Positions 12,300-22,900 of a DNA stretch of 64,000 nucleotides are shown in pieces. A program made the translations under genes and the position numbers. Every line of letters begins with the position of its first letter. Within the stretch, counting starts at the first letter, position 1. The stretch comes from Nereocystis luetkeana (Eukaryota; Sar; Phaeophyceae; Laminariales; Laminariaceae). The notes under the pieces were generated by a model. The model was given only the letters and a program-made list of their open reading frames with translations. It ran no database searches and was not told where the DNA came from. The stretch spans positions 5,496,776 through 5,560,775 of the forward strand of contig JARUPZ010000010.1 of assembly GCA_031213475.1 (NCBI GenBank), written 5' to 3'.

Positions 12300-13720
12300 A
12301 TCACGTGGTAAAACCCATGTGCTGCCACCGACCGTTATCAGTCGTGCCATGCCAACGCCAACGCTTGTGGCACGCCGAGAGTCAAAAGCCATGCCATGTT
12401 CGTGCCAACTTCAGGGTCATATCCCTGCCAAGGGTTCAACAAAGTTCAGGGTCATGTCCATGCCAAGGGTTCAACACTCCGGACGGGTCATCTACAGATC
12501 ATTCCCAATTCATGATCTAGATCTTTCGAGGCAGATCCGTTCCCGGTCTTGTATGATTTGTATGATCTAGCTCATGTTGCCGGGTGGGATCCGCATAATC
12601 CGCGTGATCTACTGTAGCACACGTTTCCTGGGTTGGATCTGTACTGTATACAGATCCTGCACGACCTCTCACAACGGCAGGAGGTGATGATCTAGATCAT
12701 CTACCTGTAGATAGACATATCATGGTCTTATCCGAGTTCTTCAAGTTCATAGCCATGTTCAAAGTCAAGGCCACAGCCATGTCTATCCCACAGTCGCAGG
12801 CAGCCACGTTCGTGCCCCGAAGGTCATAGGTCACCCTCATGTCAACATTGTAATCATCGTCACGCCAAGATCACGACAATCTTCGTAGCCATGGTCATTT
12901 CATGGCAAGGCCATCGCCATGTTTATGCCAAGGTAATGAGGCGTGCTACAAAAGGGGTAGCTCTCTTCGCCTTCCAGGGCAAATATTTCTGACTGAACGG
13001 GCTCCTTAACCCAATGTCGTTGGAATGTCATTACTGTAGTGTTCCACAATATTGTTCGTGATACACCTATCAATAGGCTTTGGAACTGTCCATCGGGGTG
13101 CACTTTTACCTTTTCTCAAAATCAGATTTTTGGGTGTCACCGGGATACAGAGCGCACGAAGTTAGGGGCCTAAAAAAAAAGGTACCATCTCTACCGTAGC
13201 ACGCGTCCGAAAGGTCATCGTCACATTCATTACAAGGTCATAGCACGCTGATGCCAAAGCCATAGTCTTGTTTATGTCCATATTACATACAGCACACGCT
13301 TTTTCCATGACAAAATCATGCTCATGTTCCTGCACTTGTGGCCGAGCCATGTCGAAAGCCGTGTCGTGTTCCAGGAGAGAGAGAAAAGAAGGGTGAAGAA
13401 AAGAAATGGGAAGAAACATAGCAAAACACCGAAAAAAAAATAGTGACGCCCACCCCATGCCAGAGTTGTTTTCATGTTCATGGTCATGTTCGTGTCATAG
13501 TCATGCTCAAATCATGTTCAAGCTCAAGTTAGTGTCATGGCCCTTTTCATGCCATAGTCATCTTCATGCCAAAGTATGTCTACGTCACAGCAGCAAGGTG
13601 CACGTCACGGCTATGCTCAAGCCATACATAGTGACATTCAAGCCACAACAGCAGTCATGTTCACATCATGCTCGCGTCAAAATGATTCCGGCATGTCATG
13701 CCACGCATACTCATGATCGT
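12300..13720. repeat. Degenerate CATG/GGTCATG-rich tandem repeat, 1.4 kb
   Basis: Motifs such as CATGTTCATGCC, AAGGTCATAG and GTCATGTTCATG recur irregularly on both strands with no fixed period. Repeat G (12520-12728) is embedded in it. No gene is visible from 8982 to about 13760 apart from repeats; any further exon of the oxidoreductase there was not recognised. Confidence 0.6.
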
Positions 13721-13761
13721 TACCAAGCCTTCCACTACGTACCAACTCCCTCCCCTCCCTC

Positions 13762-15000
13762 CTATTCCTTGCCCCTCACCTCGCTACTCTCCCGTCGGCG
13801 GTACACCCCCTGCCGCTCGTCCGCCGCCGCCTCCTCCTCAACCTCCATCCACCCCTCCTCGTCCCCCCCCTCCCCCATCTCCGTCCCTCTCTCCCTCTCC
13901 TCAAGCTCCCACTCGCCCCCCTCCCTGCCACTACCGCCACCAACACCCCCACCCCCGCCGCGTTTCGACGAATCCGCCTCCTTCCTTCGCAACTCCTTCG
14001 TGCTCCCCTTATCGCGGCCGGACCTTCCGGCAGGACCCGTTGACTCTTCCCCCCCGGCGGTAACGGCGGCCACCCCGGCCAGCCCCACCCGCGCTACCGC
14101 CGCCGCGGCCGCTTCCTCTTCCCCCTCGGCCCTGGTACCCACCAAGTGCCTCTTCTCCTTGCTCGCGCGGAGGTCCCTCCTGTGCCGGGCCACGAGGAAT
14201 CCAACCCCGACCACGAGCGAGGGCACGTCTCCTATTCTTTTCCAGGTGTCGCCCGCTACCCTGACCTTGGAGCCGGGCGGATTTTCCAACCCCCCATCTC
14301 CCCCGTCCCCGCCATCGCCACCATCTCCGGAAACCCCGGACAAGGCTGTGTTCGACGGAGCCACCGCTCCTCTTCCTGCAGCCACTGCTCCTTCTCCTAC
14401 AACTCCAGCAGTTGCTGGTGTAGACGCGGCTCCGAAGTTGCAGCCTCGTCGTTGTCGCTGCGCTGTCATTGGCCCGCCTGCCCCCCCCCCGGCCTCGAAA
14501 ACTCTCCGTTGTTGCCGGGCTGCCGTCCCCCACCCAGCCGCCACCGCTGCCGCCGCCCCCGCTACGGCAACCGATCGCCGGCCGGTACCGCCAGGCCGGG
14601 ATGATGATGCCACCGCCTCGGCTGCAGCGGTCCCTAAGGGGAGGCAAAAACGCCTCCCGTTACCTCCGCCCGCCCCTTCCCTTCCGCTACCCCCTGCTGC
14701 AAACCCACTGGCGTATCGGTCGGTGAGTTGCGGGTGGGCACTGCGCAGCGATCTACTGTTGCTGCTGCTGCAGCTGAGAACAGAGGATACATGTCGCTGC
14801 CCCGCCCCATCGTATGCTCGGGTGACTGCCTTCGATACGGAGAGGCTGTTAACGCCTCCAGGGATCGCGAACCCTTCCGTGGAAGTAGGTGGCGCAAGCG
14901 CCAGCAGGGCCAACGCTGCAGCGGCGGTGGCGGCAGCGGTGGCGGCGGCGGCCGCCGAGAGTCGGTTCCGTCTTCGTCGTGGCTGTTTCTTTGACCGCAT
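13762..15000 (-). CDS. Candidate first exon of the oxidoreductase gene, with bipartite plastid-type leader
   Basis: An open frame of 412 codons starts at 15000. It begins with a basic stretch (RSKKQPRRRRNRLS), then an Ala/Leu-rich hydrophobic core, then STEG-FAIPGG. A signal peptide followed by Phe at the cleavage site with a nearby Pro resembles the ASAFAP-type leader of proteins imported into secondary plastids of heterokonts (family knowledge). The rest is Gly/Ala/Arg-rich and low in complexity, and its tail is probably intron. It sits upstream of exon 8981-8755 on the same strand, and that exon needs a phase-0 donor. Several phase-0 GT sites exist (for example AAG-GTCAGG after LENPPGSK), and I cannot choose among them. 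The overlapping plus-strand frame (13406-15184) is Pro/Ser-rich and looks like a shadow. The link to the downstream exons is an inference, and this could be a separate gene. Confidence 0.42.
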   Translation of the reverse strand: MRSKKQPRRRRNRLSAAAAATAAATAAAALALLALAPPTSTEGFAIPGGVNSLSVSKAVTRAYDGAGQRHVSSVLSCSSSNSRSLRSAHPQLTDRYASGFAAGGSGREGAGGGNGRRFCLPLGTAAAEAVASSSRPGGTGRRSVAVAGAAAAVAAGWGTAARQQRRVFEAGGGAGGPMTAQRQRRGCNFGAASTPATAGVVGEGAVAAGRGAVAPSNTALSGVSGDGGDGGDGGDGGLENPPGSKVRVAGDTWKRIGDVPSLVVGVGFLVARHRRDLRASKEKRHLVGTRAEGEEEAAAAAVARVGLAGVAAVTAGGEESTGPAGRSGRDKGSTKELRRKEADSSKRGGGGGVGGGSGREGGEWELEERERGTEMGEGGDEEGWMEVEEEAAADERQGVYRRRESSEVRGKE

Positions 15001-16830
15001 CGTGTCTCTGCAGCAGTCCCGTCAAAAAGTCAGCAAAAAGGCGCCGCGCCGGGTTGGTCCGAAGGCCTCTCCCTTTCCCTCTCCCTCCCCCCTCCCCCTC
15101 CGGTTGGTTCGCCGGGTTCAGGTGCGCGCTATATACCTACGAGTATCAGTTCGGTGTGTGTTGTGGGGGTATTGTCAACAATAAAGCTATTGCATGTATG
15201 CAATACTGCTGTGAATGGGTTGGGTTGGGGTTGGCATTGGGGTCGGGATTGTCGGTACTGGTGTTGTCGGATTTGATTCAGGGGTTGGTTCGGGTTTTGT
15301 TTGCTTGTTTTTTTGTGAGGTTTCATCAATTATTTGTTTATTACAATAGACTGTACGTAAAGGGCGTTCTGTGTGTGCCTTCATGGCTAGGAACGCCGAG
15401 AAAGCGTGCGTGGGTACATATTATATTATAGCCCAAAACGACATTGACCGCAGCAGCAGGCGCGGGAGAAGGGCAGTAAAAGCTCTCGTCCCACGGCCGT
15501 ACTCCTGTCAATTGCCGATATACAGCTACACATGTTCACACGTGCCTGACTCGTGAGGTACACGGTACACGTGTACACCTGCCCCTACGCTGAGATACTC
15601 CAGGTACTGCTGTACCTGGTACCTGGTATACTCGTAGCAGAATAGTGAGGGGACGATATGCTACTTGTGCAAGTGCGGCTGTCGTGCCTCGGTTGTCTGT
15701 TCCTTCGCCCGGTATCACAACCGATGAGAGCGCCGCGAGCAAACCGCCGGGCGCTGCACCCAACATGCTCGTACTATAAATAGTACCGGATCGGGCCTTC
15801 GTCTGCCAGTTACAGGGGGTAACCATGTAGGCGTACCATTGCGCTTTGATTTGAACACTTGGATACTGCTGCTGCTGCGATGCTTCTGCTCAACACACAA
15901 ACAGGTCATGACATGATCCGATTTTTCAAAACTTTTATTTTCGCGTGGAAAGCACTCCAGCCCACCAAGACGGATCTGCACTCCATGTAATCATTTGCTC
16001 AGCCACATAAAGCTAACAGGGTTCCCACACACAGCGGTTGCGGAGCTCTCGTCTCTCCGCGGCCGTCTCAGTAGCGTGGGTCAGGCTCAGCTTTGTGCCT
16101 TGCTCTTGGAATACGAGGGCATCACCCCATCAGTGGGGGAAAGAAGCATGCACAAGTTTACAAGTTCCAACGGCAGAGGACCTTGTAAGCTTGCCACTGC
16201 TACCTTCCGCAGAAGCCCGTCGCAACGTGTTCAGGCAACAAGGGCAGCAGGATCAGCCAAAGTGGATTGCAGGCAAGAGGTTCGTGCGCTGCGCCTGATG
16301 GTCACGGTCTCACGAACATGCCACACAAAGATGCGACAAGAGGGGGCAAAACGCTCACAGACAGGCAGACCCAGCTTCCGCAGGGTCCGCGCGCGTGTAT
16401 CACGCGCAGGTCAGGGCAATCTGGACGACTATATCCCAACGTCGTTCCACAAATATCTCACCTTCTTATCGTAGGGGCTGCTAGGTGGACGGCGCGGACT
16501 CTCAAAGCTTGGATGCCTCGACTACCTCTGATGTGATCTTCGACCACTTTTGACAAACACTTTGAACGGGGAGTTTACGAGGAGGCGGTATAATAGCCAG
16601 GGGCAGGGGACGTTTAACCAAAAACCAATCACCCCAAAAAGCACCAGCCAGCAACCTGCAGCATCACCACAGCAGCAGCAGCTAGCTCTCACCCGCGGAC
16701 AGGAAGTGGAGGGAAGCAGAGGTCGCGGTCAAAGCGTTGGGCTGGCTTTGGCAGCCCACGAGAGGGTTGTAGAGCGGCCGACGGTAGCTCACACTATCCG
16801 AGAACGCGAAGCGTAAAGCGGTCCCCAAGA
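15001..16830. promoter_or_regulatory. Probable divergent intergenic region between the oxidoreductase and ankyrin genes
   Basis: The flanking start codons point away from each other, if the candidate exon at 15000 is right. The stretch holds a GGTTGGGTTGGGG-like patch (15205-15300) and several TACCTGGTACC repeats (15600-15640). A plus frame of 159 codons (15995-16474) has no recognisable domain and I do not call it a gene. No clear TATA box was identified. Confidence 0.35.
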
Positions 16831-16942
16831 ATGACCTTCCTCTCGACCCTGGCTTTGCTCCTGGCGGCTGGCGCTCCGACCATCGCTTCTGCCCAGAGCA
16901 CCACTACCCAGCCTTCATTTTTCCTTCAAGACCCTTCCGATG
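16831..16942 (+). CDS. Exon 1: start codon and signal peptide
   Basis: It encodes MTFLSTLALLLAAGAPTIAS followed by AQSTTTQPSFF and ends in phase 1 (DPSD plus one base) at a GTGAGC donor. The h-region is Leu/Ala-rich and AS-A or SA-Q is a plausible cleavage site. The Thr/Gln-rich stretch after it looks like a mature secreted N-terminus. A start further upstream would put charged, non-hydrophobic sequence ahead of the leader. Confidence 0.82.
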
Positions 16943-19900
16943 GTGAGCCTTCCGCACGAAGTACGGACATGGGCCACTCCGAGCCAATTTTTTGCCCTTC
17001 TGCCTGACTGCGCTCACAAGCGGCTTAGCTGTTGTGTTTTCGGTGTGCGCAACCGGGGGCATGTGTGTGCATGTTGAATTCGCAGAGCGCAGCTCTCTCA
17101 CTGGCACACCGCGCTCCATGCTTGGTTTGCCACCTGCGAAGCTGGTTCCTCTGTGGGGTATGGGCGAGAGGGTTGAGTGCGGCGCGATCGTGCTCCATCG
17201 CGGGCCGACCGCTTCTCCGCCGCCTGTGTGCACCTTCTGTAATTTTCGATGGATAGTTTTGTTGCGGTGATTGACGGCCGCACGCTCTTACTTTCAGAGT
17301 GAGAGTTCTCGTACTCGTATTAATACTACGATTACCTGGTATTAATAACTACTACTGCTGTAGCACTCCCGTCCTGAATCCCTAACATAATAAACAAGAC
17401 ATTTTGACATATTGGTACGAACGGAGAACATTTCTACATCTATTATCCTGCTGTGTCGTACTCTCTTGTACCCACTCGTACAGCGGCAGTCACGATACAG
17501 ATACAGCACAACATATCATGGTCGTGTCGCAAGGTAATTGGTCATTTCAATCTTGTGGTTTGCAGTTGTACCACAATCCACGTATCAATCCACGTGTCGT
17601 TTGCTCAAGAGACGTTGATCTCCCACGAAGAAGTAAAGCACACTCTCGTAAATTGTGATGGAAATAGTTCTCTCGCTACAAACTATTCCACCTTGCCTCC
17701 ATCTCCTTCTCGGTCTCTTCTCGCTTTTCTGTTAATATATACCTGGATCCCCCCCCCCCCCCCCCCCACCCCGCCTCCCTTCCTCCCCCCTCCCCCCCTC
17801 CCCCACCTTCTCCTCGCTTCTCTCCTCCCCCTTCTCCCCCCCTCTCCCCTCCCCCCTCCCCCCTCCCCCCCCCACCGATCTCTTCCTCTCCCGCCCGCCC
17901 CGCTCCGCCTTCCTCCCCCCCCCCCTCCTCCACCTCCTTCCTCCCCTCCTGACCCCCCCCCCCGCCCCCCGCCGTCCTGCCCCCTCTCCTCGTCCTGTTG
18001 CTGCTCCTCCCTCCCCTCTCCGCCCCCCTCCTTCTGCTCGGACACAGGTCAGTGCCTCTCTGGAGGCTCTTTCAAGCGATGCGGCGTGGACACCCTCTGG
18101 TACGTGACGGGCACGAACACGCAGTACCAGCTGCACCACCGACCACTCGAGGACGGCCAGGAGGTGAGACCTGGGGACGTAGGGAGGGCGAGGGGGGAGG
18201 CATGAAAAGGTGCATACAACCACGCACGTGATGAGACAGACACATTTTCCAGATGAATTGTTCAACGAGGATGACGTCACCACCGCTGCAGCCTCCCTCG
18301 GCCGCTCTCTGTAGATTCTACCAGGCGCTGGCACATGCATACTGCCTGGCGCTGGTATGTGCATACTGCTGTATACTCTGTTCCTGGGGCCTGCAAGAAC
18401 GTAATTTTACATCATACCTACTGCTACTACAGCAGTAACTACCCAAAAGTACTTATTTGTTCACCTGAACCTGGTGTGTAGACTGGTACCGCTATAATTA
18501 ATCGTCAGTACCTACTAGCAGTAGTAATCCCGGTATGTACCGCTTGGTGTGCTGTCTGTCATAGTCGGTCAGGTATTTTATACTCAATGCCCTTACCTAT
18601 CGCTCAAGATCGGCCGGGTTTGGCGACGCACGACAAGTAATAGCACGGCGGTACCTGATACCTGGTATTAAACTACTACTGATGTACGGTAGGATTTACG
18701 GTTTGTAGTACAGCAGTCCTATTTATTGTCGCTGTATCAGACTCAGGTAGGACGAAGAACACGCAGGACGTTTAAAGCACCAGGGCTAGTGACGGACAAA
18801 CCACTCAAATTCTTAGTGGATTGTCCGCAGAACGGGACTGGAGTCCTATAAGGGTTAAGCCCCTTATTTTGCTGTGTCAAAGGTATTCCCGTCTATACGG
18901 GGTGCAATGACACGAACAGCTCTCACGAGCCCACGAGACTACCGGTGCGTGCTCTTGCCGAAGATGAGCCGCCGCCTGCCTACCCTTGGCCGCGACCAGC
19001 GGACTCCTTCCGAGTCATCACCGCCTCGTATTTCGTGGGAATGTAAATACGGATGTTGGGCATCGAGGAGCACGTGGCGCCAACGTGCCCCTGCTGTCAC
19101 GCAGTGGACACCAACCTCTACTTGATGCAATGCCCTGCGCATTGAAGCGGCTTTGGTGCGAAGTAACTATAACCTCTTTGAGCCTTCAATGATTGAAAAC
19201 AGCGTGACGGTTGCAGTAGTATCAGTCAGACGAAGCAGCCCGGGTTGCTGAGGTAATACACTATTGATACTACTAGCACTACTACTACTATTGATACTAC
19301 TAGCACTACTACTACAATTATTTACGGGGGACCTCTATTAATAGTAGTAAGTAGGACCAAATATTGCTAGTAAAAATAGCGAAATACATACCAGGTAGGT
19401 TTTTGTGTGTACCGTAGGTCCTACTTGCTACAGTATGAAACCCCGTAAATAGCGCCAGCTCTAGGACCTCGTAGAAGAAAAACTGGCCCTGTCACACTCT
19501 TCCGCCGTAATACTATTAATGCTACGACTATTACCAGGTACCGGTTCGTAATAACGATTTATTTGACTCTGACGGGGGGGCAGACTACGAGTATTCTGCG
19601 CAAGCAACGAAAACAGCAGTAGCGGTAGGCGACCGACCGTAGATATCGCCCTCATCACTCTCAAACCTGCTGCTGCTGCTGCTGCTGCTGGGGGGGGGGG
19701 GGGGGGGGGGGGTGATTTACTCACACCCCACGAGAAGATGAAAAGGACATGGACAAAAAGTTGGAAAGATGAGGCTGCGTGCTTAACTCGGGACCCAGCT
19801 AAAACGAGACGTTGTCTGCCGCTCCTGGTCCAACAATCAACGATTTTGAGACTTGGAAGTCCGTGTTCCTATCATGCCTCGTACAGAGGGAGATTCTCCT

Positions 19901-22900
19901 TCAAGCGTACAGCAGCTACAGTTAGTAGTAAAATACCCGCGGGTAGAAAGTAACATGTGCGGTAGTATTGAAATCCACCGTTAGTCTAATCAAGAGTTGA
20001 AAGGGCGTTAGCCTACGACCTGACAACTTCAGTAATGCTAGTTGTACACCTGGTTTTCGTTTTCATGGCGGCGCCTACTCTACAACCTGGTACTCGTATG
20101 TGGATTGCAGCACTTGAATGCAGTCCGCACGCTGATATGAGTGTTTCAGTGTTCTAGGGGAAAAACGGCTTGTTCTAGACAACACCTCCATTTCCATTGG
20201 TCAACATTTCTACCCTGATCCCACCCGGACCTGCTCCCGTTAGGCACCCTGTTCCCATCTCGTGGTGCAGAAATGTATTCAGCCCTCCGCAGGCCGAGAG
20301 CGTGGTGCGCAAGCCGTAATATTACGGAGGGCAATAGTAAATACCTGGTAGGACCTACCGTAAACACAAAAACCTTCGTATATATATATTTCGCTATATT
20401 TACCAACAACATTTGGTCCTATTTACTGTGATCCCCCGTAATAGTGTGTGGACTGCACTTATCCCCTTTAGGGCTGCGGCCCTAAGCTGCAGTCCCATGG
20501 ATCGTATGTAAGTAGTCGCGCTCCTTGTTCGTGTGTGTTTTCAGTACTCTGCATGTACTGAAGTTTGACATGACTTTGGAGATGTTGGCAAGTCATGGTT
20601 GTTGAACTTGCTGGATAGGTTGGGGTTCCATGCTGTGTAAGTTGCAAGTTCAACGTGACACGCGCCCGAAAGGGGGGGAGGGAGGTACGGAGGTAGGGAA
20701 AGAGAAGGTTGGCGGGCGGGAAGGAGCAGCGGCAGGAGCAGCATCAACGTCGCTTGCCTTGCCATTTACGTGACCTTTGGTATGGTTTCACTTATTGCTT
20801 TGAAAACGACGACGACTCGGGGCTTTTTTTGGAGGTCTTCGCCCATGGTCGAGGAGCGCATCCATGGGCTATGTGTGCACGACAGCAGCAGTCGTACGTA
20901 CAGCAGTGGTGAAAAAACAAGATGTCATGTATTTATATCGCACAATGTGTACGAGGTATAATATTTCTAATGGTGCGCTTTTGCTGCGTGTTTGTCGTTT
21001 ATCGTGTTGTCCTGTATGTAGGACTCATGTCTAGACCGAGTAAGCTGTGCGGGGGACGACTCTGCGTTGGAGCTGGGCGCGTGCAAGAAGTGCTGCGCCA
21101 AGGTGAGAAAACTACTGCTACTATAATATTTTTTTGTCCAATAATAATTAATACCCCAGCAGCTCGGTCTTGCTTGGTGTGGCCGATGCTGTACTATGAT
21201 TTTTTTTCGCTATTTCCGACACGTTTTCCGCCTGAAGTCGTTGTGTACATAGAGAGTGAGCATCTACCGTAAGCATACACAACGAAGTGTGAAGTACAGA
21301 GTAGGAGGACCACGGGTTGGGACAGGAGGTCTTATCCAATCCATATACTTGGTGATGCATTGAATGATCGGCAGCAGCGCAAAATAATCCCTGGACCTGC
21401 TGTGCGAGAGTTATCGTCCCCGAACAAGGCAGTAGCGGATGCTGAATACTACATTTTTTGTGGCCACGTGTTTTTTTCTAAAGTTGTGTTCCCCCTAACC
21501 AAGCAGTATATAGGGGATAATGTATGTATGCTGCTGCATTCGATGTTTTTATGGCCACCTTTCTGTTCCGAATTATCATTCCCCAACCAAGCGGCATACT
21601 TAAGTGTCTTGGTAGCGGACGGTGTAGTCTTAAAACCCTTTTAGGACTGCAGTCCCGTTTTGAGGACACACCAGTCTAAGTTTAAGTAGTTGGTCCCCGA
21701 AACGGGACTGCGGTGGTAGAAGGGCGAAAAAAGCATGGTGTGTGGAGGCACCATCTTGCGCCCTGTATATCTTGCTGCCCTGATTTGTCTCGTTGTGTTA
21801 CGTGGCGTGTGTGCTATACTCGCCAGTTTTTTTGTGGCCTGTGCTTTTTTTTTCCTTCTCGCCTTTTCTACACTTTTTTGACGCCTTTTCTACATTTTTG
21901 AGAAGCGTTTTTATCTCGACTTGTTTTGTGTCGTTGTGGGCATGTGGCCTGGCGTCCGTCGCCAGGCGTGGAACATCCTCGGGGATGCGGAGAGTGGCTA
22001 CATCCTCACCGAGGGGGAGAGCAATCACAACTGCCTCCAGAGGGACGGGGAGTCCGCCAAGGTCGCTCCCTGCGACTCGGGCTACGCCAGCCTGTCGCTC
22101 CAGTTCGCCTCGAAGGAAGACATCGCACTCATGATGAGCCCCGGAGCCAGGTGACAACGAAAGAGGAGAAACGAGGGCATTGTTGTGTATGGATTTCGAC
22201 TTTTTCCGGGTTGGCTTTATTTACTCTGTTATGTTTTTGTCGCCCGGGGCCGCCTCAAAGGAAGACACGGCGCGCATGATAAATGGTTCCGGGGAATCAA
22301 ATACAGACATGAAAAAAGGAAGAATGACGAGTTATTGCCGCCGACGAAAAATTTTCAGTGGTAGTATAGGACACGTGTATGTACAACAGGTGTAAATAGT
22401 AAAAATAGGGGGAGATTTAGTATGTCTGGTATGGTTTCGAGCCCATCGTAGGTTTCTAGTACTAGGTATTAGTATGGCCCTCCGTTGTATGGCCCTCCGT
22501 AGTACGAAGGACACGAGTACGGTAGGTACTGAGAGAGGTCAGGCTGAGATTTGCCGGGAAATACGACCTTCTTGCGTGACTATCTTGAAGTTACTATGGA
22601 GCGCACACCCTTTCCCACACAACAAATGAGGGCTGGGCCAGCATGCATGCGTGCGTGTTTTTTCACTGAGGCTGTTTCCTATGCGGTTCGATTTCGAGCT
22701 TCAGATTTGTGTTTTTCGATCTCAAAAACGAATGACCCTGCTTATGCAGTCGAAATATGCAAAATCCGACCGGAAAAAAATCGATTTGAGAATCCGATGA
22801 CCCAAGTCGTCGGATTTTGGCCCAAAATCCGACGACCTGGGTCATCAGATTTTCAAATCGAAAAATGGCATGCTCTCTAAATTCAAGATGTTATCCATGA

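Noticed and set aside
13406-15184. 592-codon plus-strand frame rich in Pro, Ser and Ala
   Set aside because: Low complexity, no domain, and it overlaps a minus frame with a plausible targeting leader. GC-rich DNA gives such antisense frames easily.
15995-16474. 159-codon plus frame upstream of the ankyrin start
   Set aside because: No domain, signal or codon pattern recognised, and overlapping frames are equally open. It is left as unassigned.
17453-18205. 250-codon Pro-rich plus frame
   Set aside because: Mostly a C/T-rich polypyrimidine stretch of intron 1. Only its end (18048-18163) is coding, and in the frame set by exon 1.
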